A DNA stretch of 64,000 nt from DATFVA01 sp963832355 (GTDB taxonomy: Bacteria; Bacteroidota; Ignavibacteria; Ignavibacteriales; Ignavibacteriaceae). Of this stretch, positions 9,891 to 18,178 are shown in pieces. The stretch lies in contig CAWHTX010000016.1 of the NCBI GenBank assembly GCA_963832355.1, positions 242,633 to 306,632 of the forward strand. The letters run 5' to 3'. Under the pieces are notes generated by a model, which was not told the DNA's origin, ran no database searches, and saw nothing but the letters and a program-made list of their open reading frames with translations. Both the position numbers and the translations under genes were made by a program. The first letter of the stretch is position 1, and each line of letters starts with the position of its first letter.

Positions 9891-9912
9891 TATTTGAGGC
9901 TAATCCTTTTTA
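9880..9912 (+). terminator. Rho-independent terminator overlapping a stop codon
   Basis: AAAAGGATTAG (9880-9890), nine-base loop, CTAATCCTTTT (9900-9910): an 11-bp stem followed by a short T-rich tail. The last codons and TAG stop of the lipoprotein gene form the left arm, so the end of the operon is fixed here. Confidence 0.75.
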
Positions 9913-10006
9913 TAACTTAATTTTGTATTCATTGTAACAGATATGTTTGTAGATTAATGTGAATTGTTAAACAGGGGATTGAAAATGTAAGCTGTACTGA
10001 GGGAAA

Positions 10007-10396
10007 TTATTTATTGTGATTAAGATACTTTTCGGGGATGGGTTTCCTTCCTGCATAACCTTTATCGATCTCGTGATAGAAGCTGATGTTTTCTTCATCA
10101 CTCCTCCAGCAAAGGAAAACTTCCTTTCCGTCAATTATCGCGGGAAAATCTACAAGTCCGATTGAAAAATTCCAGTCTTTGTAAAAACAACCTACTTCTT
10201 CAAGTTCCGCCATGAAACCATTCAGGTCATTAACCATCTTTTTTACATCCGGATCTGATTCAATCATACCATCTTTATCCTCGGTAAGCAGCCTTATTTC
10301 ACGGGAAGTATTAATAATATCCTCAACAATTTTCCTAACTAAAGGAAGAGTCTTATGGGCTTCTTCAGGTGTAAAATATCTGGTAGCAGTAATCAT
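10007..10396 (-). CDS. DUF2203 family protein
   Basis: 129-aa cytoplasmic protein with the DUF2203 pattern: N-terminal RYFTPEEAHKTLPLVRKIV, a helical middle part, and a C-terminal block GLVDFPAIIDGKEVFLCWR followed by I-FYHEIDKGYAGR. Function is unknown in the family. It is alone on this strand, between a plus-strand operon end and a divergently oriented metallophosphoesterase gene 173 bases away. Confidence 0.85.
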   Translation of the reverse strand: MITATRYFTPEEAHKTLPLVRKIVEDIINTSREIRLLTEDKDGMIESDPDVKKMVNDLNGFMAELEEVGCFYKDWNFSIGLVDFPAIIDGKEVFLCWRSDEENISFYHEIDKGYAGRKPIPEKYLNHNK

Positions 10397-10569
10397 TTTG
10401 AATGTAATTCCTTCCTTGCTTTGACTTTCTAAAATTACAATTTTATTTGTTCAAAAAAAGTTCAAAATTATCACAATTTGTTATGCGGTCAGAATATCTT
10501 GCCTCATATCAAAATCATTAATATGCTAAATTACTATGATTAACATCATTACAAGATTAGACCGGTAGG

Positions 10570-11514
10570 ATGTACAGGAAACTTCTGGTTTCGGCTTTTT
10601 ATATTATTGTTATTGGACTGGGATTTGTCGATGGATTTGCAACCAGGATTGATATCCCCGAGCAGGAACTTAACCGTATCCGGGGAGAAGACGCCAAAGG
10701 TTGTTCATTTCCCATCGCCGCAGTCGGTGATCTTCAAAGGACCTCACTATGGGAATATATGATAGGGAGAGAAAGCAATGATATTGAAAGAAAAGAAATT
10801 GTGCAGAATATTGCCGATCAGAACCCGGGCTCCGTTGTTCTGCTTGGTGATATGGTTTTTGAGGGCGATAATATTGATCACTGGAAATACTTCGATAGTG
10901 TTATAACTCCTATTACGAAAAAGGATATTCCTGTTTTCCCCGTTATCGGGAACCATGAATACTGGGGGAAGAACAGGATCGCTCTTAAATATCTCACAAC
11001 AAGATTTCCCGTGCTAAAAGGTAATCATTGGTATACGGAAAATTGCGACAGTGTTGCTTTAATTTTTCTTGATTCGAATGACCTTGAATATTCAAGTGAA
11101 GACTGGCAGAAACAGATCGACTGGTTCAAAAATAAATTACTTATATATGATAACGATCCTTCTATAAGAGGAATACTTGTTTTTGCTCATCACCCTCCAT
11201 ATACGAATAGTCTTATTACAGGTGATGAGATGCAGGTTCAACTTGGATTTGTGCCCGCTTTTGATAAATCCTCCAAAACCCTTGCTTTTATTACCGGACA
11301 TGCACATACGTATGAAAGATTCATCGAAAATGGTAAAACATTCATAGTTTCCGGCGGGGGCGGAGGTCCCAGGGTAATACTAAAAACCGGAACGGATACT
11401 CATCATGATTACTACAGGGGTCCATCCCCCAGACCATTTAATTACCTGCTGATTGACAAAGCAGCAGGCGGGTTGAGTATTACTGTAAAAGGGAGTAAAA
11501 AAAGGAAGCACTGA
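10570..11514 (+). CDS. Secreted calcineurin-like metallophosphoesterase
   Basis: 314 aa with an N-terminal export signal (about 1-23). The dimetal site motifs appear in order: GDLQ (about 54), LLGDMVFEGD (about 95), GNHEYW (about 125), HHPPYTN (about 213) and GHAHTYER (about 240). This arrangement is that of the purple acid phosphatase-like branch of the calcineurin superfamily. It probably hydrolyses phosphomonoesters or diesters outside the cytoplasm; substrate unknown. Monocistronic: the terminator at 11527-11548 follows directly. Confidence 0.85.
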   Translation: MYRKLLVSAFYIIVIGLGFVDGFATRIDIPEQELNRIRGEDAKGCSFPIAAVGDLQRTSLWEYMIGRESNDIERKEIVQNIADQNPGSVVLLGDMVFEGDNIDHWKYFDSVITPITKKDIPVFPVIGNHEYWGKNRIALKYLTTRFPVLKGNHWYTENCDSVALIFLDSNDLEYSSEDWQKQIDWFKNKLLIYDNDPSIRGILVFAHHPPYTNSLITGDEMQVQLGFVPAFDKSSKTLAFITGHAHTYERFIENGKTFIVSGGGGGPRVILKTGTDTHHDYYRGPSPRPFNYLLIDKAAGGLSITVKGSKKRKH

Positions 11515-11526
11515 ATTTTTTACAAT

Positions 11527-11548
11527 GGAGCACTTTGTGCTCCCTTTT
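11527..11548 (+). terminator. Rho-independent terminator
   Basis: GGAGCAC (11527-11533), loop TTT, GTGCTCC (11537-11543), then CTTTT. Thirteen bases after the metallophosphoesterase stop codon. Confidence 0.7.
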
Positions 11549-11626
11549 AGTAGATAAAATTATTGAATCTAAAATCAGTTTTCTGCTTCTAATAAAGTAT
11601 GAAGTATATTATAGATCGGAGTAATA

Positions 11627-12238
11627 ATGGATTTCTTGTGGCTTAAAAAAAGAATTGAAGAATCAGGTATTTCATATGCGGAGTATCTTCAAAAAACAGA
11701 GATTGAAATTTCACACACAAAGATGAGTGATCTTTTACCAGCAGAACTAAAAAAAGTAAATATCAAAACTCTTAATCTTCAAAGAAATAAAAGGATTACC
11801 ACACAATATAAACCCGGTGAGACACTGGGAAAGATTTTAAGAGAGATTTCCGAACCGCAGATATGGATGGTGATTACAGAAAACTGGTGCGGTGATTCCG
11901 GTCAGAATCTGCCGTTTATTGCGGTTATGGCAGCACAAAATCCTTTAATAGATCTGAAAATTATACTTCGGGATTCTAATCCCGATATAATGGATCAGTT
12001 CTTAACGAATGGGACAAGAAGCATACCTATTCTGGCAGCTTTTAATTCTGCAGGTGATGAGCTGTTCCGCTGGGGTCCGCGGCCGGAGGCTGCTATAGAA
12101 TTAATTAACCAGTGGAAGTCTGATGGAATGGAAAAATCTGAGTGGACAGGGAAGCTGCATTTGTGGTATACAAAAAACAAGGGTAGTGAACTGGAAAAAG
12201 AGTTTTCAAAGTTAATTGAACTTATTTGTCATCCATAA
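11627..12238 (+). CDS. Thioredoxin-family protein with a CxxS site
   Basis: 203-aa cytoplasmic protein of the Thioredoxin_9-like group. The thioredoxin core begins near residue 75 (WMVITENWCGDSGQN), and the active site is C88-G-D-S91, so the resolving cysteine is replaced by serine and a classical dithiol exchange is not possible. RSIPILAAF near residue 135 carries the cis-proline of the fold. The first 70 residues are a helical extension. A GGAG site precedes the start. It converges with pruA; the terminator between them serves both. Confidence 0.75.
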   Translation: MDFLWLKKRIEESGISYAEYLQKTEIEISHTKMSDLLPAELKKVNIKTLNLQRNKRITTQYKPGETLGKILREISEPQIWMVITENWCGDSGQNLPFIAVMAAQNPLIDLKIILRDSNPDIMDQFLTNGTRSIPILAAFNSAGDELFRWGPRPEAAIELINQWKSDGMEKSEWTGKLHLWYTKNKGSELEKEFSKLIELICHP

Positions 12239-12243
12239 AAAAA

Positions 12244-12264
12244 AGACGCACCCGTGGTGCGTCT
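12244..12264. terminator. Bidirectional terminator between convergent genes
   Basis: AGACGCACC and GGTGCGTCT pair around loop CGT (stem 9 bp), flanked by a run of A on the left and CTTATT on the right, so it can act on the minus strand (T run after the stem) and weakly on the plus strand. Sits between the thioredoxin-like gene and pruA. Confidence 0.75.
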
Positions 12265-12283
12265 CTTATTGAATCCATTTAAT

Positions 12284-13915
12284 TTATTTTTCATTCATAA
12301 AAGGATATTTCCAGTCTTTCGGAGGAACAAAAGTTTCCTTTATTGATCTCACCGTCATCCATCTTAATATATTCATAGCACTTCCCGCCTTGTCGTTTGT
12401 ACCGGAAGCTCTTCCGCCGCCGAAAGGCTGCTGACCGACAACAGCCGCTGTGGGTTTATCATTTATATAAAAATTCCCGGCTGCATCTCTTAGTTTATCA
12501 GACATCTTAACGAGCATTTCTCTGTCCTGCGACCAGATAGCACCGGTCAGAGCATAAGGGGAAGTCGTATTGCAGAGCTCCAGAGTTTCGTCAAATTTAT
12601 CATCTTCGTAAACATAAATCGTCAGAACCGGTCCGAAAATTTCTTCCTGCATTGATTTGAAGGTGGGGTTCGTAGTTACAATTGTAGTAGGTTCTATGAA
12701 GTACCCTTTTTTATCATCACAATTACCCCCGGTAATTATCTCAGCATCCTTTGCATCTTTTGCATAATCGATATAGGATTTGATACTTTCATAAGCACCC
12801 TTGTCTATAACCGCTCCCACAAAGTTGGTAAAATCTTCAATGTCGCCCATCTTTATCTTTCCAACTTCGGCTGTATATTTCTTCTTAAAGTCTCCCCAGA
12901 TTGACTTAGGGATATACATTCGGGATGCTGCTGAACATTTCTGTCCCTGGTATTCAAAAGCACCTCTGATAGCTGCAACAACCAGTGCATCCACATCAGC
13001 CGATTTGTGAGCAAAAATGAAATCCTTACCTCCTGTTTCACCAACGATCCTGGGATAATATTTGGAGTTCTGTAAATTATCGCTGATCGTTTTCCACATT
13101 CCCTGGAATACTGCGGTTGATCCGGTAAAATGAACGCCTGCAAGATCAGGACTGGCCATTACGGGATCACCTACCTGGCTGCCTGAACCGGGGATAAAAT
13201 TAATAACTCCTTTTGGCAATCCGGCTTCTTCCCATAGTTTCATGAGGAAATATGCTGAGTAAACCGCACTTGATGCCGGTTTCCAGAGTGAAACATTACC
13301 CACAATAACAGGGGCTGTAGGCAGATTACCTGCAATTGAGGTAAAGTTAAATGGGGTAACTGCAAATACGAAGCCCTCAAGCGGCCTGTATTCCATACGG
13401 TTCCACATACCTTTGGGTGAATACGGCTGATCTCCCATTAATTGAGTCATATAATAAGTATTAAAACGCCAGAAATCAATCAGTTCACAGGCTGAATCAA
13501 TCTCGGCCTGATATGCCGTTTTTGATTGTCCCAGCATTGTTGCGGCATTTACTGTTGCACGCCAGGGCCCGGAAAGTAATTCGGCTGCTTTATGAAATAT
13601 AGATGCTCTGTGTTCCCAGGGCATTTCAGACCATTTTTTCCTGGCTTCCAGAGCTGCTTCAATAGCCATTTTAACTTCTTTTTCGCCGGCTTTATGATAT
13701 ACACCAAGCTTCTGTGAAAGATTATGAGGAACCCTTATCTCGGCAGTTTTTCCGGATTTTACTTCTTCTCCTCCGATGATCAGGGGAATTTCTATTTCTT
13801 TTGACTGTAATTCTGAAAGTTTCTTCTTTAATTCCGTTTTTTCAGGACTTCCCGGGGCATAGTTTAATATTGGTTCATTTATCGGTACTTGTAATTTGAA
13901 ATATGCATTTGACAT
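12284..13915 (-). CDS. pruA: 1-pyrroline-5-carboxylate dehydrogenase
   Basis: NAD-dependent aldehyde dehydrogenase that oxidises glutamate semialdehyde/P5C to glutamate, second step of proline catabolism. The 543-aa protein matches the stand-alone P5C dehydrogenase group: N-terminal PINEPILNYAPGSPE, the general base E293 in GETGGKD, nucleophile C327 in YQGQKCSAASR, and FGGGRASGTNDKAG near the C-terminus. Proline dehydrogenase (putA/prodh) is not in the window. Intact over 1.6 kb. Confidence 0.94.
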   Translation of the reverse strand: MSNAYFKLQVPINEPILNYAPGSPEKTELKKKLSELQSKEIEIPLIIGGEEVKSGKTAEIRVPHNLSQKLGVYHKAGEKEVKMAIEAALEARKKWSEMPWEHRASIFHKAAELLSGPWRATVNAATMLGQSKTAYQAEIDSACELIDFWRFNTYYMTQLMGDQPYSPKGMWNRMEYRPLEGFVFAVTPFNFTSIAGNLPTAPVIVGNVSLWKPASSAVYSAYFLMKLWEEAGLPKGVINFIPGSGSQVGDPVMASPDLAGVHFTGSTAVFQGMWKTISDNLQNSKYYPRIVGETGGKDFIFAHKSADVDALVVAAIRGAFEYQGQKCSAASRMYIPKSIWGDFKKKYTAEVGKIKMGDIEDFTNFVGAVIDKGAYESIKSYIDYAKDAKDAEIITGGNCDDKKGYFIEPTTIVTTNPTFKSMQEEIFGPVLTIYVYEDDKFDETLELCNTTSPYALTGAIWSQDREMLVKMSDKLRDAAGNFYINDKPTAAVVGQQPFGGGRASGTNDKAGSAMNILRWMTVRSIKETFVPPKDWKYPFMNEK

Positions 13916-14038
13916 CTGTTTTTCTCCCTCTTCGTTTATATCGAAGTTTTGATTTTTTTAGTATTGAACTACAAAATTAAGGCTTTAATGCCTCATCTTC
14001 AATGAATAATGATGAGGTTCATATACAGTTAGGGGATA

Positions 14039-15483
14039 TCAAACAATGCTGAGGGTAAAATAAAATTCGGTTTCCATACCGGGTGTGGATTTTACGCCAA
14101 TTTCTCCGCCGTGAAGTGTTATTATTGATTTGACTATAGAAAGTCCCAGACCGGTTCCCCCTGTTTTTCTGCTCCTTGATGATTCGATCCTGTAGAATCT
14201 GTCGAATATTTTAGCCGAATCTTCTTCGCATATTCCTTCACCCTTATTAATTACCGAAACCTTAACCGTTTTTTCTATTTTCCGGGTGGTTATCTTAATT
14301 GGCTCATCTTCATATCCGTATTTCATCGCATTTTCAATCAGGTTAGTCATTACCTGCCTGATAAGATCGGGGTCGGCTTCAACATGAATATCATCATCTG
14401 CTTCGAGAATGAGACTGTTATTACTGTCTGTTGATAGATAGCCCAGGGTATCTATGGTTCGCTTTAACAATTCTTTAAGATTCACTTTTTCGAGATTAGG
14501 CTTAATGAGCTTATTATCAAACCGGGAGACAAGGAATAAACGATCTACAATATTTATTAATCTAAGTACTTCTTCATAATTGCTTTTAAGTATTTCCGTG
14601 TATTGATCAGGGGTTTTGGGATGGCGGAGCGCAACTTCAACTTCTCCCCTTAATATTGTAAGCGGAGTTTTTAATTCATGTGAAGCAGCTATTGAAAACT
14701 GATTCATATAATCAATGGATGTTTTTATTCTTTTGATCATTCTGTTAAGTGTGTGTACGAGTCTGCCGTATTCATCAGCGAACTCTTCCCCCGGTATTTT
14801 ATCATCTAGAGTTCTGGGTGGTTATTTCATCAGTTCTTTTGGTGATTTTGTCTATCCTTCTGAGGGAACTGGCGGAAAGAATCGAACCGCCAACAACTGA
14901 CAGAATAAAAAACAGAGGCGCAATAATTATATATATGTCCGTCAGGTTAGTAAGGGTTTCTTCAATCAAATGTGAAGAGTAAGCTACCGTAATTTTATAG
15001 TTGTTCTTTTGCAGGTATGCAGTTCGTATAGGATATTTTGAAAGGTTGTTGTTAAGGATACTTTTTATGATAATTTTATCGCCGGGGACTTCAGGAAAGG
15101 GGATCTTCTGATCAATAAGGTTCTGCGTTTTAAACAGCATATTCCCATTTAGTTCAACCTGGACATAACTGTTCCTGGGATTTAAAGCTACCGCCTCGAA
15201 AATCAGGTCATAAACAAGCTCATCAGCTGAGGAGTACACAGAATCGGGCTTAAAACTTGATAGAGTCGATTTTACTTTCCTCAACAAAATTATAGATCAT
15301 TTCAGCCTGTTTCGATAAGGACCTGTCAAGATCCTTTTCAAGGTTGTGCTTCAGGTAAAGAAATACTGTTACCCCGATGATAATTTCGAGAAAAAGAAAT
15401 AGTCCCGAGTACCATAAAGTGGTCTTAAATCTTGTGGATCTAATCAGATCTTTAACTTTCACAGGCTTTCTTAACTTGTACAC
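14039..15483 (-). pseudogene. OmpR-linked sensor histidine kinase, interrupted by two frame breaks
   Basis: Three consecutive reading frames (15483-15250, 15287-14802, about 14820-14039) together make one ordinary membrane histidine kinase of about 481 residues. It has TM1 (LWYSGLFLFLEIIIGV), a sensor domain of about 150 residues, TM2 (IYIIIAPLFFILSVVGG), HAMP, HisKA with SIAASHELKTPLT, and HATPase with the N box (NLIENAMKYG) and G boxes (GGTGLGLSIV). The first break is near the T4 run at 15270-15273. The second is within 14807-14813, where removing one base restores the HAMP sequence TQNLDDKIPGEEF. Both act like one extra base. The response regulator gene lies upstream, separated by a terminator. 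As written no full-length kinase can be made. Confidence 0.8.
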
Positions 15484-15520
15484 TGTATAATACTCTTTTC
15501 CCTCAATCTTTACAAAAAAA

Positions 15521-15547
15521 AAGGAGAGCGTCAGTATTGCTCTCCTT
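15521..15547 (-). terminator. Rho-independent terminator between response regulator and kinase
   Basis: AAGGAGAGC (15521-15529) pairs with GCTCTCCTT (15539-15547); on the minus strand it is followed by a run of eight T. It would stop transcription coming from the response regulator gene before the kinase gene. Confidence 0.75.
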
Positions 15548-15705
15548 GCCCTCCTTTTATCTACCGGGTAATCATTCGCTCCTATTTAACCAGTCATAAA
15601 CTTCTCTTTTTCATTCCTATCAAAGGAGGTTATAAATATATTGAACCAATGGTCTTAACTTAGCCCGTTAATATTAAAGTTTTCTTAAAGTTGTATTAAA
15701 TATTT

Positions 15706-16380
15706 TTAATTATTCTCTTTTAAGATATATCCGACGCCGCGGATAGTGTGGAGGAGTGGGGTATCGAATTGTCTGTCGATTTTATTTCGCAGCTTGTTGA
15801 TGTACACATCAATTACATTGGTATCAGAATCGAAATGGTAGTCATACACATGTTCAGAAAGAAGTGTTCTTGAAACCACATGATTCTTATGCCTCAGAAG
15901 ATATTCAAGTATAGAATATTCCTTTGGGGTAAGAGTAATCTCAATTCCTGAACGGATCACCTTATGAGACTGGGTATCCAGCACGAGGTCGGCTGCCTTC
16001 AATTCAACAGATTTACTATTTTCGTTCCTTCTTAAAAGTGCCCTGATGCGGGCCAGCAGTTCTTCAAAGGCGAATGGTTTGGTAAGATAGTCGTCAGCCC
16101 CGGAATCAAGTCCTTCCACTTTATTCTCAATTGTATCTTTCGCTGTCAGCATGAGTACCGGGGTATTTATTTTCTCAGCCCTTATCTCTTTTAGAAGTGT
16201 AAATCCATCTTTAAGAGGAAGCATAACGTCCATTATCATTAAGTCATATTCTTCACTGAAAGAGAGTCTTAAGCCTTCTTTCCCATCGTACGCAACGTCA
16301 ACAGTGTAATACTCTTCCTCAAGTCCTTTCTTTATAAAAGAGGCAACTTTTTTCTCATCTTCAATTAAAAGGATTTTCAT
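15706..16380 (-). CDS. OmpR/PhoB-family response regulator
   Basis: 224-aa DNA-binding response regulator of the CusR/MprA-like subgroup. Receiver domain 1-120 with phosphoacceptor D51 (MIMDVMLP), acidic pair E7/D8 and K near 101 (MLTAKD). The winged-helix output domain (about 128-222) ends with the usual HTIRGVGYIL. The partner is the broken kinase 220 bases downstream. Terminators with almost the same stem lie on both sides, so this gene may be transcribed alone with some read-through to the kinase. Confidence 0.9.
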   Translation of the reverse strand: MKILLIEDEKKVASFIKKGLEEEYYTVDVAYDGKEGLRLSFSEEYDLMIMDVMLPLKDGFTLLKEIRAEKINTPVLMLTAKDTIENKVEGLDSGADDYLTKPFAFEELLARIRALLRRNENSKSVELKAADLVLDTQSHKVIRSGIEITLTPKEYSILEYLLRHKNHVVSRTLLSEHVYDYHFDSDTNVIDVYINKLRNKIDRQFDTPLLHTIRGVGYILKENN

Positions 16381-16399
16381 AGGGGCAAAATATAAAAAA

Positions 16400-16423
16400 A
16401 AGGAGAGTTTTTACACTCTCCTT
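16400..16423 (-). terminator. Rho-independent terminator
   Basis: AAGGAGAGT (16400-16408) pairs with ACTCTCCTT (16415-16423), followed on the minus strand by a run of T. It ends the Lys-rich protein gene just before the response regulator. Its stem is nearly identical to that of the terminator at 15521-15547. Confidence 0.75.
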
Positions 16424-16449
16424 CAAATTTACGGCTCATAACCGCAAAT

Positions 16450-16794
16450 TTATTTTTTTTGAGGAGTATTGCTCTCTTTTTTCTGTGTCTTCTTTTCCAT
16501 TTTCTTATGATGAACCACTTCCTTCTTGTTTACCATTTTGGAATGTTCATTTTTTGAAATTTTATGATTTTTTATTTTGCTGGTTTTTTCTGTCATTTTT
16601 TTATCGGTCTTTTTTACAGCTTTATCTTTAAGAGTCTTTGTTTCATGAGTTTTTGCAGGTTTTGTAATCTGCTTTACCTGGATCATATTTTTATTCTTGG
16701 TTGAATTTGCAGGCTTTTCCTGTGCTAAAGTCAGTGTATTCACGCTTAAAAAAATCAGGGCAACGAAAAACGAAAAAATTAGACTGATTTTCAT
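16450..16794 (-). CDS. Small secreted lysine-rich protein
   Basis: 114 aa. Residues 1-24 are a Sec signal peptide ending TLAQ; the mature 90 residues are strongly basic and low complexity, with KK pairs, threonines and several histidines (VVHHKKMEKK). No family recognised. It is unlikely to fold into a globular domain; it may bind anionic polymers such as LPS, extracellular DNA or teichoic-like polymers, or metal. It lies just upstream of a two-component system on the same strand and could be its target or signal; this is guesswork. Confidence 0.6.
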   Translation of the reverse strand: MKISLIFSFFVALIFLSVNTLTLAQEKPANSTKNKNMIQVKQITKPAKTHETKTLKDKAVKKTDKKMTEKTSKIKNHKISKNEHSKMVNKKEVVHHKKMEKKTQKKESNTPQKK

Positions 16795-17118
16795 TTTATT
16801 ACCTCTAAAGGTGTATTTATCAAAAATTTATTTATTTCGCCGGAAAGCTATTTCATACAGATGAACAACAACTTAAAAAAGAATTAAAAAATATTAATTA
16901 TGTAGTTTAATAACCCTATTTGTGGATTCTTAATTCCATTAGGCCAAAAGCAGACTAAATTGACTGGAAATTCTTTAGTTGTCTCACCTCACCTCTGTGA
17001 CAGTTCTAATATTTTTAAATTTTTATAATATCTATATACAGTTAGGTATAATATGACAATTTGGTATGTGTGTGGAGTCTGGAAGAAGATCCCGGCATAA
17101 GCAAACCTGGAGAATGAT
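16795..17118. other. Divergent intergenic region, no gene seen
   Basis: 324 AT-rich bases between the minus-strand Lys-rich gene and a plus-strand gene of unknown function. It must carry both promoters, but no convincing consensus or palindrome stands out. Confidence 0.4.
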
Positions 17119-17760
17119 ATGAATGATTATGATTACAGAAAAATGAAATATTTGGGGTGGGAACTTGTGCTTTTGATTTTGATTATCTGGATGGGAATGC
17201 AGATAAACATGTATAAAACTATTGATAGTCCTTATGCGGCGATGGTGATTACTGAAAATAGTCCCGAAGATGAAATTGCGGCAAAACTTGCAATGTTTAT
17301 AGAGTTTGTGAAAAAACATAGATCGACTGAACCTGACCTTGACCGGAAATATATCAACAGGGGCTTGATTTACCTGTCAGGGGTATTAAATGCAATGATC
17401 AAAAATCATTACAAGGACAATACAGGAATGAAGGTTCAAAGAGAAAAATTATTGAATATCAATATGAAAATCCTTAATGATGACTCTTTATCTGCAGAAA
17501 ATCTTAAAGCATCTTTGCTAATTGCATCAAGAATTATAGCCCGGATCCAATCGCATGAATATCCGGATTTATCAGAGGCCTCAAAAGACCTTATAAATTC
17601 AGCAAATGAAATAGAGAGGGATGAGACATTTGATATTCTTAAACTCAGAACTGCCGATTTCTTCGAAAAATCAAGTAATATATTTATTGCCATGGTGATA
17701 ATAAAAGCTCACAGAAATAATGAAATAAGAAATGCATTCTATAATATTAAGAGTACCTGA
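17119..17760 (+). CDS. Single-pass membrane protein of unknown function
   Basis: 213 aa. One transmembrane segment at about 14-33 (LGWELVLLILIIWMGMQ); the rest, about 180 residues, is helical and hydrophilic, probably outside the cytoplasm or as a cytosolic helical bundle. Not recognised. A GGAG motif precedes the ATG. The gene runs in the same direction as a second small membrane gene 79 bases downstream. Confidence 0.6.
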   Translation: MNDYDYRKMKYLGWELVLLILIIWMGMQINMYKTIDSPYAAMVITENSPEDEIAAKLAMFIEFVKKHRSTEPDLDRKYINRGLIYLSGVLNAMIKNHYKDNTGMKVQREKLLNINMKILNDDSLSAENLKASLLIASRIIARIQSHEYPDLSEASKDLINSANEIERDETFDILKLRTADFFEKSSNIFIAMVIIKAHRNNEIRNAFYNIKST

Positions 17761-17839
17761 TAGTTATTGATTTAGTGCTTCAATTATGGCATATTCGGTT
17801 TGATACCCTGTTTAATAATTTTTAATCTAAGGAGAAACT

Positions 17840-18169
17840 ATGACTGCACCGGCAATTATGTTTGCGGTAAGTTTTTTGTTTGGGCTGCATATATTGTTTA
17901 ATCTTTTTACAGGAAAAGATACTCCAATAACTTCTGTAATAATCCACATTTTTGCTTTTTTATCAGGTTTTATGGTTATAAATATTCCCGGGGACCTTTA
18001 TAAAGGAGGCGACCTCACTGCTGCCGCTGTTGTAACCTGGTTAGCCCTCTTCATAGGCGCTGTTTTTCTGTTCAAGGATGTACTATCTAAAAAAAGACCT
18101 TCATCTGTTTTGGGAGTCGTTTATATAATACTCATTGGTGCAGGGACAATTTTTCTTCTAAGTTATTAA
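17840..18169 (+). CDS. Small multi-pass membrane protein of unknown function
   Basis: 109 aa with four predicted hydrophobic helices covering almost the entire length. A strong AAGGAG site lies at the right distance. The family is not recognised. It ends ten bases before the ligD start codon, so it may share a transcript with ligD. Confidence 0.6.
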   Translation: MTAPAIMFAVSFLFGLHILFNLFTGKDTPITSVIIHIFAFLSGFMVINIPGDLYKGGDLTAAAVVTWLALFIGAVFLFKDVLSKKRPSSVLGVVYIILIGAGTIFLLSY

Positions 18170-18178
18170 CAGGTTTTT

